A stretch of 64,000 nucleotides of DNA from Saprospiraceae bacterium (GTDB lineage Bacteria; Bacteroidota; Bacteroidia; Chitinophagales; Saprospiraceae): positions 2,926,501 through 2,990,500 of the forward strand of contig JADKFX010000001.1 in the NCBI GenBank assembly GCA_016717265.1, read 5' to 3'. The position numbers and the translations under genes were made by a program. A model generated the notes under the pieces. That model was given only the letters and a program-made list of their open reading frames with translations. It searched no databases and had not been told where the DNA came from. Every line of letters begins with the position of its first letter. Position 1 is the first letter of the stretch. This document shows, piece by piece, positions 45,063 through 54,527 of the stretch.

Positions 45063-48000
45063 TTATCTTAGAATGGTTATGTCCCCTTTTAATATGGATT
45101 GACTATGATCCGCTAATTGTATGGTTAGTACAAATAAATAAACACCAGGATTGAGATCTTTGCCTTTAAAAGATCCATCCCAAACGGGTAATTGACCATT
45201 TACTTCAAAATTTGACTTTTCAAAAACTTCATTTCCCCATCGATCAAATATTTCTAATGAATTTATCAACACCGTATTTTCACCAGAAAATAGTGTAAAA
45301 TAATCATTGACCTGGTCCTTATTTGGTGAAAATACATTTGGAATATAGATAGTTGGTTTAATAATAACGGTTATTAAGATATCATCTTCCGCCTGACAAC
45401 CAAATTCATCTGTTATTTTTAAAGTATAACGGGTTGTAATTCCAGGACTTGCTGTCACATCCAAACAAGTTGCACAATTAATATTTTTAAGAGGGTCCCA
45501 CATCAAACTTAGCAATTGGCTTGTATCTGCATTTGTCGTAACCGGGATTCGATATGTCGCTCCTAAATTAATAACTGTATCAAGTCCCAACATCAAATTT
45601 AATGGAGCAGGATCAATTAAATTTACAACCGTATCAAATTTACATCCATTTCGGTCTCTTAAAAAAATTCTATAGTTCCCAGATGGTTGATTTAGTATAT
45701 CATTCAAATCACTATATTTAGTATCGTCTAAGGAAAATTGATAGGGTTTAGTTCCTCCAAAAATACTGTCAAACAAAATATGGCCATCTGAAAATTGAAA
45801 ACAGGATGGATCTTTAATGTTTAAAGATACCGTCCGAATCTTAGAACTATCCCGCAGAAGCTCAAAACTTGACTCAAACTTACATCCGTTTTTAGTATCT
45901 GTTATGCTTAATTTATAATTCCCTTCTTTGGATACCTTCACTAAATCACTTTGCATTCCACTTACAATAAATCCATTTACTGTTGACCATTCATAGAGAC
46001 AATTAATACAAGTTCCATTCGCATTTAATCGCACTTCTTTCGTTTCACAAATGAGCGTATCCAATGCAGAAATATCAGATTGTGGACGAATCGTATCCAT
46101 GGATACTAAAATCGAAGTATCCTGTTTACAACCAAATTCATTTTCAATATCAATCCTATAAATACCAGGTATTTTAATGAGGATACTTCTGTTACTGGAA
46201 TCTAATAAATTTGGACCAGACCACAGAAATTTTTGAATTTTTGAATCAAATGAAGCTGTTAAGTTAAAAATACTGTCTTTACAATTTAAAATTCCACCCC
46301 TTGTTAAAATGTCAGGAAGTATTTTATTACTTGCAATGTGTATGGTATCTAAGGTTTCACAATCATTAACGCCAACGAGTCTTACACGGTATTCTCCAGA
46401 ATCTTTTACATAAGGATTTTTAATAAATGATCTAAATCCATTGGGTCCTTGCCAAAAATAATTTGATATTGAATCGACCGTATTTAGGATTAATTGGATA
46501 GAATCCGGTTGACATTGAATACTTGTATCCTGTACATTTATTTTGGGCTTTGATTTATTAAAACTTACAAATGCGGAATCCGTGAGGAGGCAATTATTTT
46601 TAGCGATAATTATTAAAGTATACCAACCGCTATCTTTCACAAATGGATTCCGAACATCATAAATAGTTCCTGTTGGTGATTGCCAAAACACGGATAATAA
46701 AGAATCTGAGCTTATCATCTCAATTTGAACGCTGTCCGATTTACAAGTGATCTCTGCTCCCATTGTTTGAATGGTAGGAAGCAATGAATCCTTAAACAAT
46801 TCTAAAGTAGTATCGAGAAAACAAAAATTAGGACCAGTCAATGTCAATGAATACAAACCGGCTTTGGTAAGTATAGGATTTGGAAGTGTAGATTGAAAAT
46901 TCATTGGACCCCGCCACTGATATGTGACATTTACAGGATTCGTTTCAATTAATGGAATCGCTTGTAATTTAATGCAAGTCAGTGAATCCAAATAAACCGC
47001 ATTAATTATAGGCACCATAGTGTCAAAAGAAACCAATACAGAATCAAAAACAAAACAACCAAAAATGTTTTCGCCAAAAAACTTATAATAACCTCCAACC
47101 TGTATTGGGATACTTTTATTTTGATTCATAGCACCAGATGGATAGGTCCAGGTAAATTGGAAAAGCGAATCCATAGTATTAGCATGAAGAAAGGGTGCTT
47201 GTTTCGTTGTGCAATTAATTTTAGGATCGGAAATTATTATGGTCGGCTTCACTATAAATTCTTCGAGATAAAAAGAATCCGCAACAAAACAATCAAAATG
47301 ATTTGTGATACTGTAATAATACCAACCTATTTTATTTGCCAATATAAAACTATCACTATTTTGAATAATTGAAGGCCCTGCCCAGGAATAGCGCAAATTA
47401 GTATCTGTCGACTGAACCAAAAGCTTTGCAATGGAATCTTTACAGCTAATGGTATCCGGTATAAACTGAAACTTTGGTTTGTCAAAATTTTCAAATACAA
47501 AAATTGAATCCTTTTTATTACATCCATTCAAGCCAGTGACTTCCAAGCTGTACCATCCAGTTTGTTGAACCTCAAGATTTTTTACACTATCCAGATTTCC
47601 TTGAAAATCTTTCCATTCATATTTTATTATAGAATCCTGCGTTGCAACTTGAATAAGAACACTACTTTTACTACAAGATATCGTATCTGTCGATAAAAAC
47701 AGAGTTGGTGGCATTGTATCCAATAGAATCGTTATTTCAGACGAATCCAAGCATCCATTTGTACCTTGCACATAAACTTCATAACGGCCAGGAGTATTTA
47801 CCCAAACAGAATCCTTAAACGATTTAAAATTAAAAGGACCAATCCACGACACGGTATCAATAAATCCATTCGGTAGTAAAATAAGGAGGATCGAGTCTTG
47901 CGCACATGTAATCGTATCCCCTATCAAAGTTAAAATTGGAGATTGACGATCCATTTTAATTTCAATAGATTTTTCTGCAGTGCATCCATTAAATGAGGTT

Positions 48001-50438
48001 ACAATTAATTTATATAAACCACTATCCTGTACAGTAGGATCTTCTAAATTAGAGCTAAAAAAATTGGGTCCGGTCCAATTAAAAATATTTATATTATTAA
48101 CCGTCGCTTCCAAAACTACCTGTTGTGTTTTACAATCCAGAATTGAACTTGTCAAAACTATAACTGGCTTTAAAGTATCTTGAAATACCTGAATAGAATC
48201 TTCTGTAAAACATCCATTATCCGATGTGACCCGAACTTTATACAATCCAATTTCTTTGACAAAAGGATTTTGCAAATTTGATTGAAAGCCAATTGGGCCA
48301 GACCAACTTATAGAATCAGAAATACTCGGCAATAAAAAATTTAATTGAATTTGAATACTATCAATTAAACAATCCAACATATCAGCTTGCAAAGCAAACA
48401 TCGGTTTTAAACTATCAATAGTGACTACAAAGCTTGTATCAAAAACGCAACCGGCAGTATCTACAAGCTGCACATTATATAAGCCAGGCTCCCGAATAAC
48501 AGGAGAAAGAATCGTACTTCGATAACCCGTAGCATTCGAATAGACTATGGAATCCATATAGGCTCTCGAAGCAGCCCGAAGCATAATTTCAAAATTATTA
48601 GTACAATTTAAGGTATCGATTTCTACATTATAATCTGGAATCGATCTTACAGATACGACTTCAACAACTTCCTGACTACTGCAGCCATTATTTGAAACTG
48701 CTGTCAATGTATAGAATCCTTCAACATTTATTTTTGGTGAAGTCTCAAATGATTTAAACAAAGAAGGGCCTTCCCACAAAAAAGAAATCAATGTTTGGTC
48801 AGACGTTACATCCAAGCTTATAGAGTCCTGTTTACAAGATAATTCATTTAAATTAAAATCTAATTTTGGCTTTAAAGTATCTGCAATTAATTCAATAGAG
48901 GTATAATTTGAACAACCATTTTGATCGGTAATTGTAACAAAATAATTTCCGGCTTGATTTGTTCTAAGTATTGAATCGGCACTAATAGAATTTAGTCCAT
49001 CAGACCAATTATAATTTAAATTCAAAGTATTTGATCTTGCAATAAGACTTGCAGTATCTTTTATACAATTTATGGAATCCAAAATCACCTGAAGCGAAGG
49101 AATGTTATCCTTTTTATAAATGATTATTTCTGTTGAATCAATACAAAATCCATCTGACATAATTATCTTATAGGTACCTTCTTTATCCACTTTAACTTTT
49201 AATGAATCTGATAAATCACTAAAGTGACCATCCATTGTAGACCACGAAATATTCGTTTTTGTTGTTAGAATGGACCCGGAAACATCTAGCGTAAGTATTG
49301 GATTTAAGCAATCTAATGTATCTAAATTTGACCGCTTGATTGCTAAATCTACGATGTCCAAAAATAAAGTAATAATTGAATCACAACCAAAAGCAGAAGG
49401 TAAGGTGATATTATAAATACCCGCTTGCTTGTAATCTATGTTATCAATTGTTAATGAATCACCCTGGCATAAATTAACTTTGTAAATCTGATTTGCAAAA
49501 ACTGGATGAATTGAAACCAAAATACAATTTTTTGAAATCTCTGCACAGAACCCATTTGCATTTACAACTAATTGATTTCTAAACATGCCTATAGATTCTC
49601 CCAAGTTTGGCAATTTTGTACTATCTGATACTAAGTATGATAAACCACAAACTAAATAATCACCAGGTGGGGCCATTCTCAAATCTATATTGTCTCCAAT
49701 ACCGATAATTTGATCATTGCTTGAAACAATATATTTATATGCATAAATTGTTGGATCTGGTTTATAAACTGGAAATGAAACAGTATCTAAAATTAATAAA
49801 TCTGGGTCTCCAAAACAATAATTCAGGGTATCCTGCGGAAACACCCCTCCATTGGGGCTACAATCGGAACAATTAACACCATTTTGATCACAAAATAGCA
49901 GGCAAAAACTCTCAAGAGTACCTTCATAAAATTTTTCTGCATCCGTAATTTGTAAGGTCCAAATGCCATTTACAGGTCCTGTATTAAAATCTTCCAAACA
50001 ACCCATTTGAGGGTAATACGTGCCACTATAAAACTTACCTAAAATTCCCCAGGATTGTTGGTTATCCCAACGTTTTTTAAAACCGGGATCAGGAATTGCC
50101 TGCAATCCACATGGAACAAAAGTGACACTCCATTTTGAAAAAGAACTTATCCCAGAATTTCCTAAAGGTCCTATTAAGCGCACTTTTTGTCCGGCTGGTG
50201 AAATCAAATCTATAGTTAGATCACCAATAAATTTATGATCAAACTTAATTCTAACACCACAAACCCCTTGTGATTGCGAAGCTAAATCATTATTTAAGGC
50301 CGAAGTAATTAATAATTTCAAAGTAGCAGTAGACTTATCCTTTATAATAAGGCTAGAGTCTATACAACACCATTGCGCAAATCCGTCGTTTAAAACAACC
50401 ATTAAAAAAACCAATAGGTATCCCAAGCGCATTCGCAT
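45063..50438 (-). CDS. Giant T9SS cargo (1791 aa): P-domain, about 15 Ig-like repeats, SprB-like repeat, CHU_C (type B) sorting domain
   Basis: The signal peptide ends about residue 21. At about 46-183 lies a proprotein-convertase P-domain (GVRIKFDHKFIGDLTIDLIS ... GIWTLQITDAEKFYEGTLES), unattached to any protease. From about 371 to 1545 run about 15 tandem modules of 75-80 residues, each with an early Cys (LDC/ISC), a central WSGP-like block, a GxY(K/S/T)L block and a late NGC followed by D(S/T). An SprB-like repeat (PSCFQFSDGHILFDSIFGG) follows, then the type B sorting domain (YIPNVFSPNKDQVNDYFTL, LEIFDRWGNEVF). It is likely a surface or filament-type adhesin; function is inferred from architecture only. 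Confidence 0.9.
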   Translation of the reverse strand: MRMRLGYLLVFLMVVLNDGFAQWCCIDSSLIIKDKSTATLKLLITSALNNDLASQSQGVCGVRIKFDHKFIGDLTIDLISPAGQKVRLIGPLGNSGISSFSKWSVTFVPCGLQAIPDPGFKKRWDNQQSWGILGKFYSGTYYPQMGCLEDFNTGPVNGIWTLQITDAEKFYEGTLESFCLLFCDQNGVNCSDCSPNGGVFPQDTLNYCFGDPDLLILDTVSFPVYKPDPTIYAYKYIVSSNDQIIGIGDNIDLRMAPPGDYLVCGLSYLVSDSTKLPNLGESIGMFRNQLVVNANGFCAEISKNCILVSIHPVFANQIYKVNLCQGDSLTIDNIDYKQAGIYNITLPSAFGCDSIITLFLDIVDLAIKRSNLDTLDCLNPILTLDVSGSILTTKTNISWSTMDGHFSDLSDSLKVKVDKEGTYKIIMSDGFCIDSTEIIIYKKDNIPSLQVILDSINCIKDTASLIARSNTLNLNYNWSDGLNSISADSILRTNQAGNYFVTITDQNGCSNYTSIELIADTLKPKLDFNLNELSCKQDSISLDVTSDQTLISFLWEGPSLFKSFETSPKINVEGFYTLTAVSNNGCSSQEVVEVVSVRSIPDYNVEIDTLNCTNNFEIMLRAASRAYMDSIVYSNATGYRSTILSPVIREPGLYNVQLVDTAGCVFDTSFVVTIDSLKPMFALQADMLDCLIDSIQIQLNFLLPSISDSISWSGPIGFQSNLQNPFVKEIGLYKVRVTSDNGCFTEDSIQVFQDTLKPVIVLTSSILDCKTQQVVLEATVNNINIFNWTGPNFFSSNLEDPTVQDSGLYKLIVTSFNGCTAEKSIEIKMDRQSPILTLIGDTITCAQDSILLILLPNGFIDTVSWIGPFNFKSFKDSVWVNTPGRYEVYVQGTNGCLDSSEITILLDTMPPTLFLSTDTISCSKSSVLIQVATQDSIIKYEWKDFQGNLDSVKNLEVQQTGWYSLEVTGLNGCNKKDSIFVFENFDKPKFQFIPDTISCKDSIAKLLVQSTDTNLRYSWAGPSIIQNSDSFILANKIGWYYYSITNHFDCFVADSFYLEEFIVKPTIIISDPKINCTTKQAPFLHANTMDSLFQFTWTYPSGAMNQNKSIPIQVGGYYKFFGENIFGCFVFDSVLVSFDTMVPIINAVYLDSLTCIKLQAIPLIETNPVNVTYQWRGPMNFQSTLPNPILTKAGLYSLTLTGPNFCFLDTTLELFKDSLLPTIQTMGAEITCKSDSVQIEMISSDSLLSVFWQSPTGTIYDVRNPFVKDSGWYTLIIIAKNNCLLTDSAFVSFNKSKPKINVQDTSIQCQPDSIQLILNTVDSISNYFWQGPNGFRSFIKNPYVKDSGEYRVRLVGVNDCETLDTIHIASNKILPDILTRGGILNCKDSIFNLTASFDSKIQKFLWSGPNLLDSSNRSILIKIPGIYRIDIENEFGCKQDTSILVSMDTIRPQSDISALDTLICETKEVRLNANGTCINCLYEWSTVNGFIVSGMQSDLVKVSKEGNYKLSITDTKNGCKFESSFELLRDSSKIRTVSLNIKDPSCFQFSDGHILFDSIFGGTKPYQFSLDDTKYSDLNDILNQPSGNYRIFLRDRNGCKFDTVVNLIDPAPLNLMLGLDTVINLGATYRIPVTTNADTSQLLSLMWDPLKNINCATCLDVTASPGITTRYTLKITDEFGCQAEDDILITVIIKPTIYIPNVFSPNKDQVNDYFTLFSGENTVLINSLEIFDRWGNEVFEKSNFEVNGQLPVWDGSFKGKDLNPGVYLFVLTIQLADHSQSILKGDITILR
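45804..49328 (-). repeat. Tandem coding repeats, about 15 Ig-like modules of ~230 bp
   Basis: The coding region for residues ~371-1545 of the 1791-residue protein. Each unit keeps the spacing between the first Cys, the central Trp and the late GC motif, but the sequences have diverged strongly, so this is an old repeat array rather than a recent expansion. Confidence 0.75.
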
Positions 50439-50614
50439 TTCTTAAATCTAATCGAATTTAATACCAAAACGACAATAATGGATATTATAATTTACAGGAG
50501 TATCAATAATATACACTTACAAGTTCGAAAATCGAACGACTACTGCCATAATTTCACTAAATGTGTTCCATCGATTTATTAACAATGCGGAACACAGCAT
50601 TATTAATGGATATT

Positions 50615-53600
50615 CTATTTTGAAATGAATATAGCTTTTGTTAGAGAATGTTCTTGGTCTTTAATACTCAAATAATAGCTACCATTTGGCAAATATTCAA
50701 GATTAAGATCTTTTCTAAATGATCCAGAATTTGGCTCAAACAACTCTTTGTAGACTGATTTGCCAAGCATATCTACGATATTAATTTCAGTTTGAGGTCC
50801 AAAAGATTTTGTTAAAACACTAATTGTTCCACTTGTCGGATTTGGAAATACTAAAAATTCCTGATCCGTTGATTTTCGAACTGGATTTAAATAATCACCA
50901 TTCAGAACATCCGTATAATAAAATATATTTTCAGGGCATAGAACCGGCGAGATTACTTTTATAAAAGACTGTTTAATCAATGTATTTTCCCCATTCGAAT
51001 TTTTCACAGTTAATTTTACTGCATAAATTCCTTTTCCATTATAACGCACTACAGGATCTTTTAAATCAGATATATCAGGACTTCCTCCATCAAACTGCCA
51101 TGACCAAAAATTAACATCTGATGATGTTTTGCTTTTAAAGTTAACTATTCCTGCACCGCATAAAATGGTGGTGTCTGCTGTGAAATCAATCTTCGGAATT
51201 AAGTATACAGCGATTATTTTATTCAAGGTATCTGCACCACAAGAATTTGTAACAATTAAACGAACTTGATATTCACCTTCTCCATTATACAAATGAATCG
51301 GTGATGCTTCTGGGCTTGTTGTATTATCACCAAAGTCCCAAAAATAGGTATTTCCATAAATTGATTGGTCCGTAAAATAAACAGTAGAACCTGTAATTGA
51401 AGTTTTAAAATCAGATTTTGGAATATCTCCAATTTCAATAAATGCAGTTTTTGTTATAGATTTTGAATCTGATGCATTACTAGCTATTAATGTAGCATCG
51501 TAAATTCCAACTGTATTGTAAGTTACGACAGGATTTAAATCTGTGGAAGTGCTTGGATTGCCACCTGGAAATGACCAACTATAAGCTGTAGCTCCTGCTG
51601 AATTATTGGAATACTGAACGCTAAATGGAATGCAGCCTTTTGTTTGATTTACTGAAAATCCAACCGTTAAACCACTACCAATAACAATTGTTTCGAAGCT
51701 GGTATCTACCCCACATTTATTTTGAGTTATCAATTTTGCCAGGTAGTTGCCTGGATTATAGGTATGCGTTGGGTTGTTTTCAACACTTGTTGTACCATCT
51801 CCAAAATCCCATGACCAGGTATTTGCATATTTTGAATTATTGGTAAAGCTTACTATATTATTATTCACAATGCTGGTAAATGCAGCCAAAGGAATTGAAT
51901 CGACATTAATATATTTTAGACGTTCTACCGTTGCTTTGTATTTACTATTTTTTGCTATTAACCGAACATCAAATGAACCGGCAGTTTTATATTCTACGGT
52001 AGGTTCAAAAAGGCTAGAGGTAGAAGGTGTACCACCTGGAAAAGACCATTCCCATGAAGTCACATTTTTACTTGACAAATTCGTATATTTTACTTTGAGT
52101 GTGGCACAGCCTGAGGTTGTATCAGCAACAAATAAAGCTAAAGGAGTTGTTACGATGGTGACTTTCATTTTTACTTCATGCACGCCACAATCATTTTCAG
52201 CTCTTAAAATAATTTCATAAATTCCATCATCCAAATATTCATGATTTGGATTTACATCATTGGATGTTTCTCCATCACCAAAGTCCCATTCATAGATATC
52301 CCCGTATTTGGTGGTATTCGTCAAATAAATATTTCTTTCAATAACCACTTTGCTGAAGCTTGCAACCGGTTTTTCATTGGCATTAATATATTTTGTAAAT
52401 GTAATCGTGTTATTTCCAAAAGGATTGGTAACCTTTAAGGTAACATCAAAATTTCCATATGCTTTATATTGAATGATCGGATTTTTAGCAGTTGAAGTAG
52501 ATGGTGTTCCTCCTGGAAATGTCCATTGCCAAGCGGTAGGATCATTGGTTGATAGGTCTGTAAATTGAACTGTAAACGGCACACAGGCTTCTGTTGGAGT
52601 TCCAAAAAAGTCAGCTTCCGGAGCAGATCCACTTGAACAAACTGTCAGACAGCCTCTTGAAGCCACATGATTATTTATAGCGGAGATGGATCCACTTGAC
52701 CAAGTCGATGTACAATTGACCGCCGGAGCCATAATAAATGGTTGGCCTGATCCATCATGATTAGCATTAAAATTATGACCTAATTCGTGTGCTTGTAATT
52801 GTCGAAGACAACTATTAGAACCACCGTAATCACTGCAAACATTATAGCGCAAATTATTACAGATTACACCAAGCCAAGCTAAACCTACAGCTCCATTTGT
52901 ATACTTAGTTGTCCAAGCCGTAGCCACATCATAACCGGCACCATAACCACCGCTATTGCCCCAACTTACATGTTTATCTAAATGAGAATTAATATTATTA
53001 ATGCCAAGCCAAGGGTCTGATCCTGAAGATGAAGCGACAAAACTTGCAGTTTGAACAAACTCCAGACTGTTTGCAAACTCATTATCATAATTGGCTTGCA
53101 ACAAGGTTAAAATCGTGTTGTTCCAACTTTCAACATTATTTACAGATCCTCTTTTTTGGAAAACTGAAAAATCATTTGCAATGGCAATTTCAACTTGCAA
53201 ACAAGCAGCGCGCTTATTGGTTTCAATCTCTTTTGACTCCAGCACTTTGCCTTGTTCTAAAAACTGCTGTTTATTTTTTATATACGCATCGTAACCACAT
53301 TCTATGTTTGTATTACGAAAAATGTTTTCGCTATTATAGATTACTAAATAATCTGACGGCAGCTTAGGATCTATACCATTTGCTGGTTCTATAAAGAAAT
53401 TTGCTCCACCTTCTGAAACCATTCCTGCTATAAAATTGTCAGATATTGTAATTCTGGCTTCTCCACCTCGTTGCGTTTTCAAATATCCAATTAAAGAATG
53501 AATAGCAGGTTTGCGACGAAATTGCTTAACCCCATCCTCTGTGCCTACTTGCAATAAATAATTGGGAGCATAAATATCATTATCAAACAACTCTAATTGC

Positions 53601-53830
53601 CAATCCAATCCTTCAGATTTTAGATTTAGAAAATGTTGAGTCCCTCTTGTGGACATTGCTGATTTCAATTGATTAAAGTCAATTTTAACCAATTTAAAAT
53701 CATAAAATACTTGATTCAGAGGAGAATTTGAAGATGGTTCGATTTTTGATAAATTAATGGATTGACCAAATAATCCGTTAAAAAAACAAATGAACACAAT
53801 AATATTAAGCTTAAATCCCTTTAATTTCAT
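50615..53830 (-). CDS. Secreted M12-type metalloprotease with seven PKD domains and a T9SS type A sorting domain
   Basis: 1071 residues. A signal peptide (about 1-23) precedes a propeptide-like region and a metzincin catalytic domain around residues 205-395. The zinc motif is HELGHNFNANH (His348, Glu349, His352, His358), with a later IMAP Met-turn (Met367), placing it near the reprolysin/adamalysin-like M12B group. Residues ~410-960 hold seven PKD domains that alternate between a WxFPGGTPST type and a WDFGDGxTS type. The last ~80 residues are a Por-type sorting domain (LVFPNPTSGTISVL ... YYLSIKDQ). It should be an extracellular protein-degrading enzyme; the substrate is unknown. Confidence 0.92.
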   Translation of the reverse strand: MKLKGFKLNIIVFICFFNGLFGQSINLSKIEPSSNSPLNQVFYDFKLVKIDFNQLKSAMSTRGTQHFLNLKSEGLDWQLELFDNDIYAPNYLLQVGTEDGVKQFRRKPAIHSLIGYLKTQRGGEARITISDNFIAGMVSEGGANFFIEPANGIDPKLPSDYLVIYNSENIFRNTNIECGYDAYIKNKQQFLEQGKVLESKEIETNKRAACLQVEIAIANDFSVFQKRGSVNNVESWNNTILTLLQANYDNEFANSLEFVQTASFVASSSGSDPWLGINNINSHLDKHVSWGNSGGYGAGYDVATAWTTKYTNGAVGLAWLGVICNNLRYNVCSDYGGSNSCLRQLQAHELGHNFNANHDGSGQPFIMAPAVNCTSTWSSGSISAINNHVASRGCLTVCSSGSAPEADFFGTPTEACVPFTVQFTDLSTNDPTAWQWTFPGGTPSTSTAKNPIIQYKAYGNFDVTLKVTNPFGNNTITFTKYINANEKPVASFSKVVIERNIYLTNTTKYGDIYEWDFGDGETSNDVNPNHEYLDDGIYEIILRAENDCGVHEVKMKVTIVTTPLALFVADTTSGCATLKVKYTNLSSKNVTSWEWSFPGGTPSTSSLFEPTVEYKTAGSFDVRLIAKNSKYKATVERLKYINVDSIPLAAFTSIVNNNIVSFTNNSKYANTWSWDFGDGTTSVENNPTHTYNPGNYLAKLITQNKCGVDTSFETIVIGSGLTVGFSVNQTKGCIPFSVQYSNNSAGATAYSWSFPGGNPSTSTDLNPVVTYNTVGIYDATLIASNASDSKSITKTAFIEIGDIPKSDFKTSITGSTVYFTDQSIYGNTYFWDFGDNTTSPEASPIHLYNGEGEYQVRLIVTNSCGADTLNKIIAVYLIPKIDFTADTTILCGAGIVNFKSKTSSDVNFWSWQFDGGSPDISDLKDPVVRYNGKGIYAVKLTVKNSNGENTLIKQSFIKVISPVLCPENIFYYTDVLNGDYLNPVRKSTDQEFLVFPNPTSGTISVLTKSFGPQTEINIVDMLGKSVYKELFEPNSGSFRKDLNLEYLPNGSYYLSIKDQEHSLTKAIFISK

Positions 53831-53921
53831 ATCCGTTTTTATAAAATTTAACGGTAAAATTATTAAAAATATTCCAAATTGGGATCAGAAGCAATAACTA
53901 AATTCATTCAAGAAAATACTT

Positions 53922-54527
53922 ATGCGTACAAACCTGTTTTTTAAGACATTACATATAATAATATTAACTTATTTCATTGCTTTTATTACTTTCCTTCCAG
54001 AAGCAGATGCCCAAGTCCGAAAGTCTCGTAAAAAGGAGAAAGCGCCCATTACGGAGAAACTTTGGTATGGTGGAGGTTTTAACCTAAATTTTGGCTCGGA
54101 TATTTATTCGAGTGTTTTCACCATTGGAGTGTCCCCTATGGTAGGCTATAAATTGAATTCATTTTTATCAGCAGGACCCAGAGTTTCAATAGACTGGACG
54201 ATTGCAAAATTTAATGACGGTTTTACTGCCTACAAATTTAACAGTCTTGACTATGGTGTTGGTGCCTTTTTGCGCGCCAAATTTTTCCATAATTTTTTCG
54301 CACATTTAGAATATAGCCAATTAAACGTTACCTATTCAGATGGCAATGTTATCAATAATAAATTAGTTAAGTATCGGGAATGGAAAGATATTCTATTACT
54401 AGGTTTAGGATATACTTCAGATTCGGAAATATCCTATGAGTTTTACGTAAACTATAATTTTCTTGAAGATGACAACTCCTTTCAAGTACCCATCCTATAC
54501 CGGGCAGGAATTACCTATAAATTTTAA
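53922..54527 (+). CDS. Outer-membrane beta-barrel protein
   Basis: 201 residues. The signal peptide ends at about ADAQ (residue 31), followed by a basic linker (VRKSRKKEKAP) and then alternating amphipathic strands rich in Gly and aromatic residues (LWYGGGFNLNFGS, SPMVGYKLNSFLSAGPRVS, YGVGAFLRAKFF, ILLLGLGYTS), ending YRAGITYKF with a terminal Phe, as in barrel proteins assembled by Bam. The size suggests an eight-stranded barrel. It is convergent with the TonB-dependent receptor gene, and their stop codons overlap by 4 bp. No specific function can be read. Confidence 0.8.
   Translation: MRTNLFFKTLHIIILTYFIAFITFLPEADAQVRKSRKKEKAPITEKLWYGGGFNLNFGSDIYSSVFTIGVSPMVGYKLNSFLSAGPRVSIDWTIAKFNDGFTAYKFNSLDYGVGAFLRAKFFHNFFAHLEYSQLNVTYSDGNVINNKLVKYREWKDILLLGLGYTSDSEISYEFYVNYNFLEDDNSFQVPILYRAGITYKF

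Noticed and set aside
50552..50590. Inverted repeat TGTGTTCC/GGAACACA as terminator of the metalloprotease gene
   Set aside because: The 8-bp arms are about 19 nt apart and there is no T run on the minus strand; it may be chance.
51774..52220. 148-codon frame on the plus strand opposite the metalloprotease
   Set aside because: It lies wholly antisense to PKD-coding sequence and its product has no recognisable features; the minus-strand protein is clearly real.
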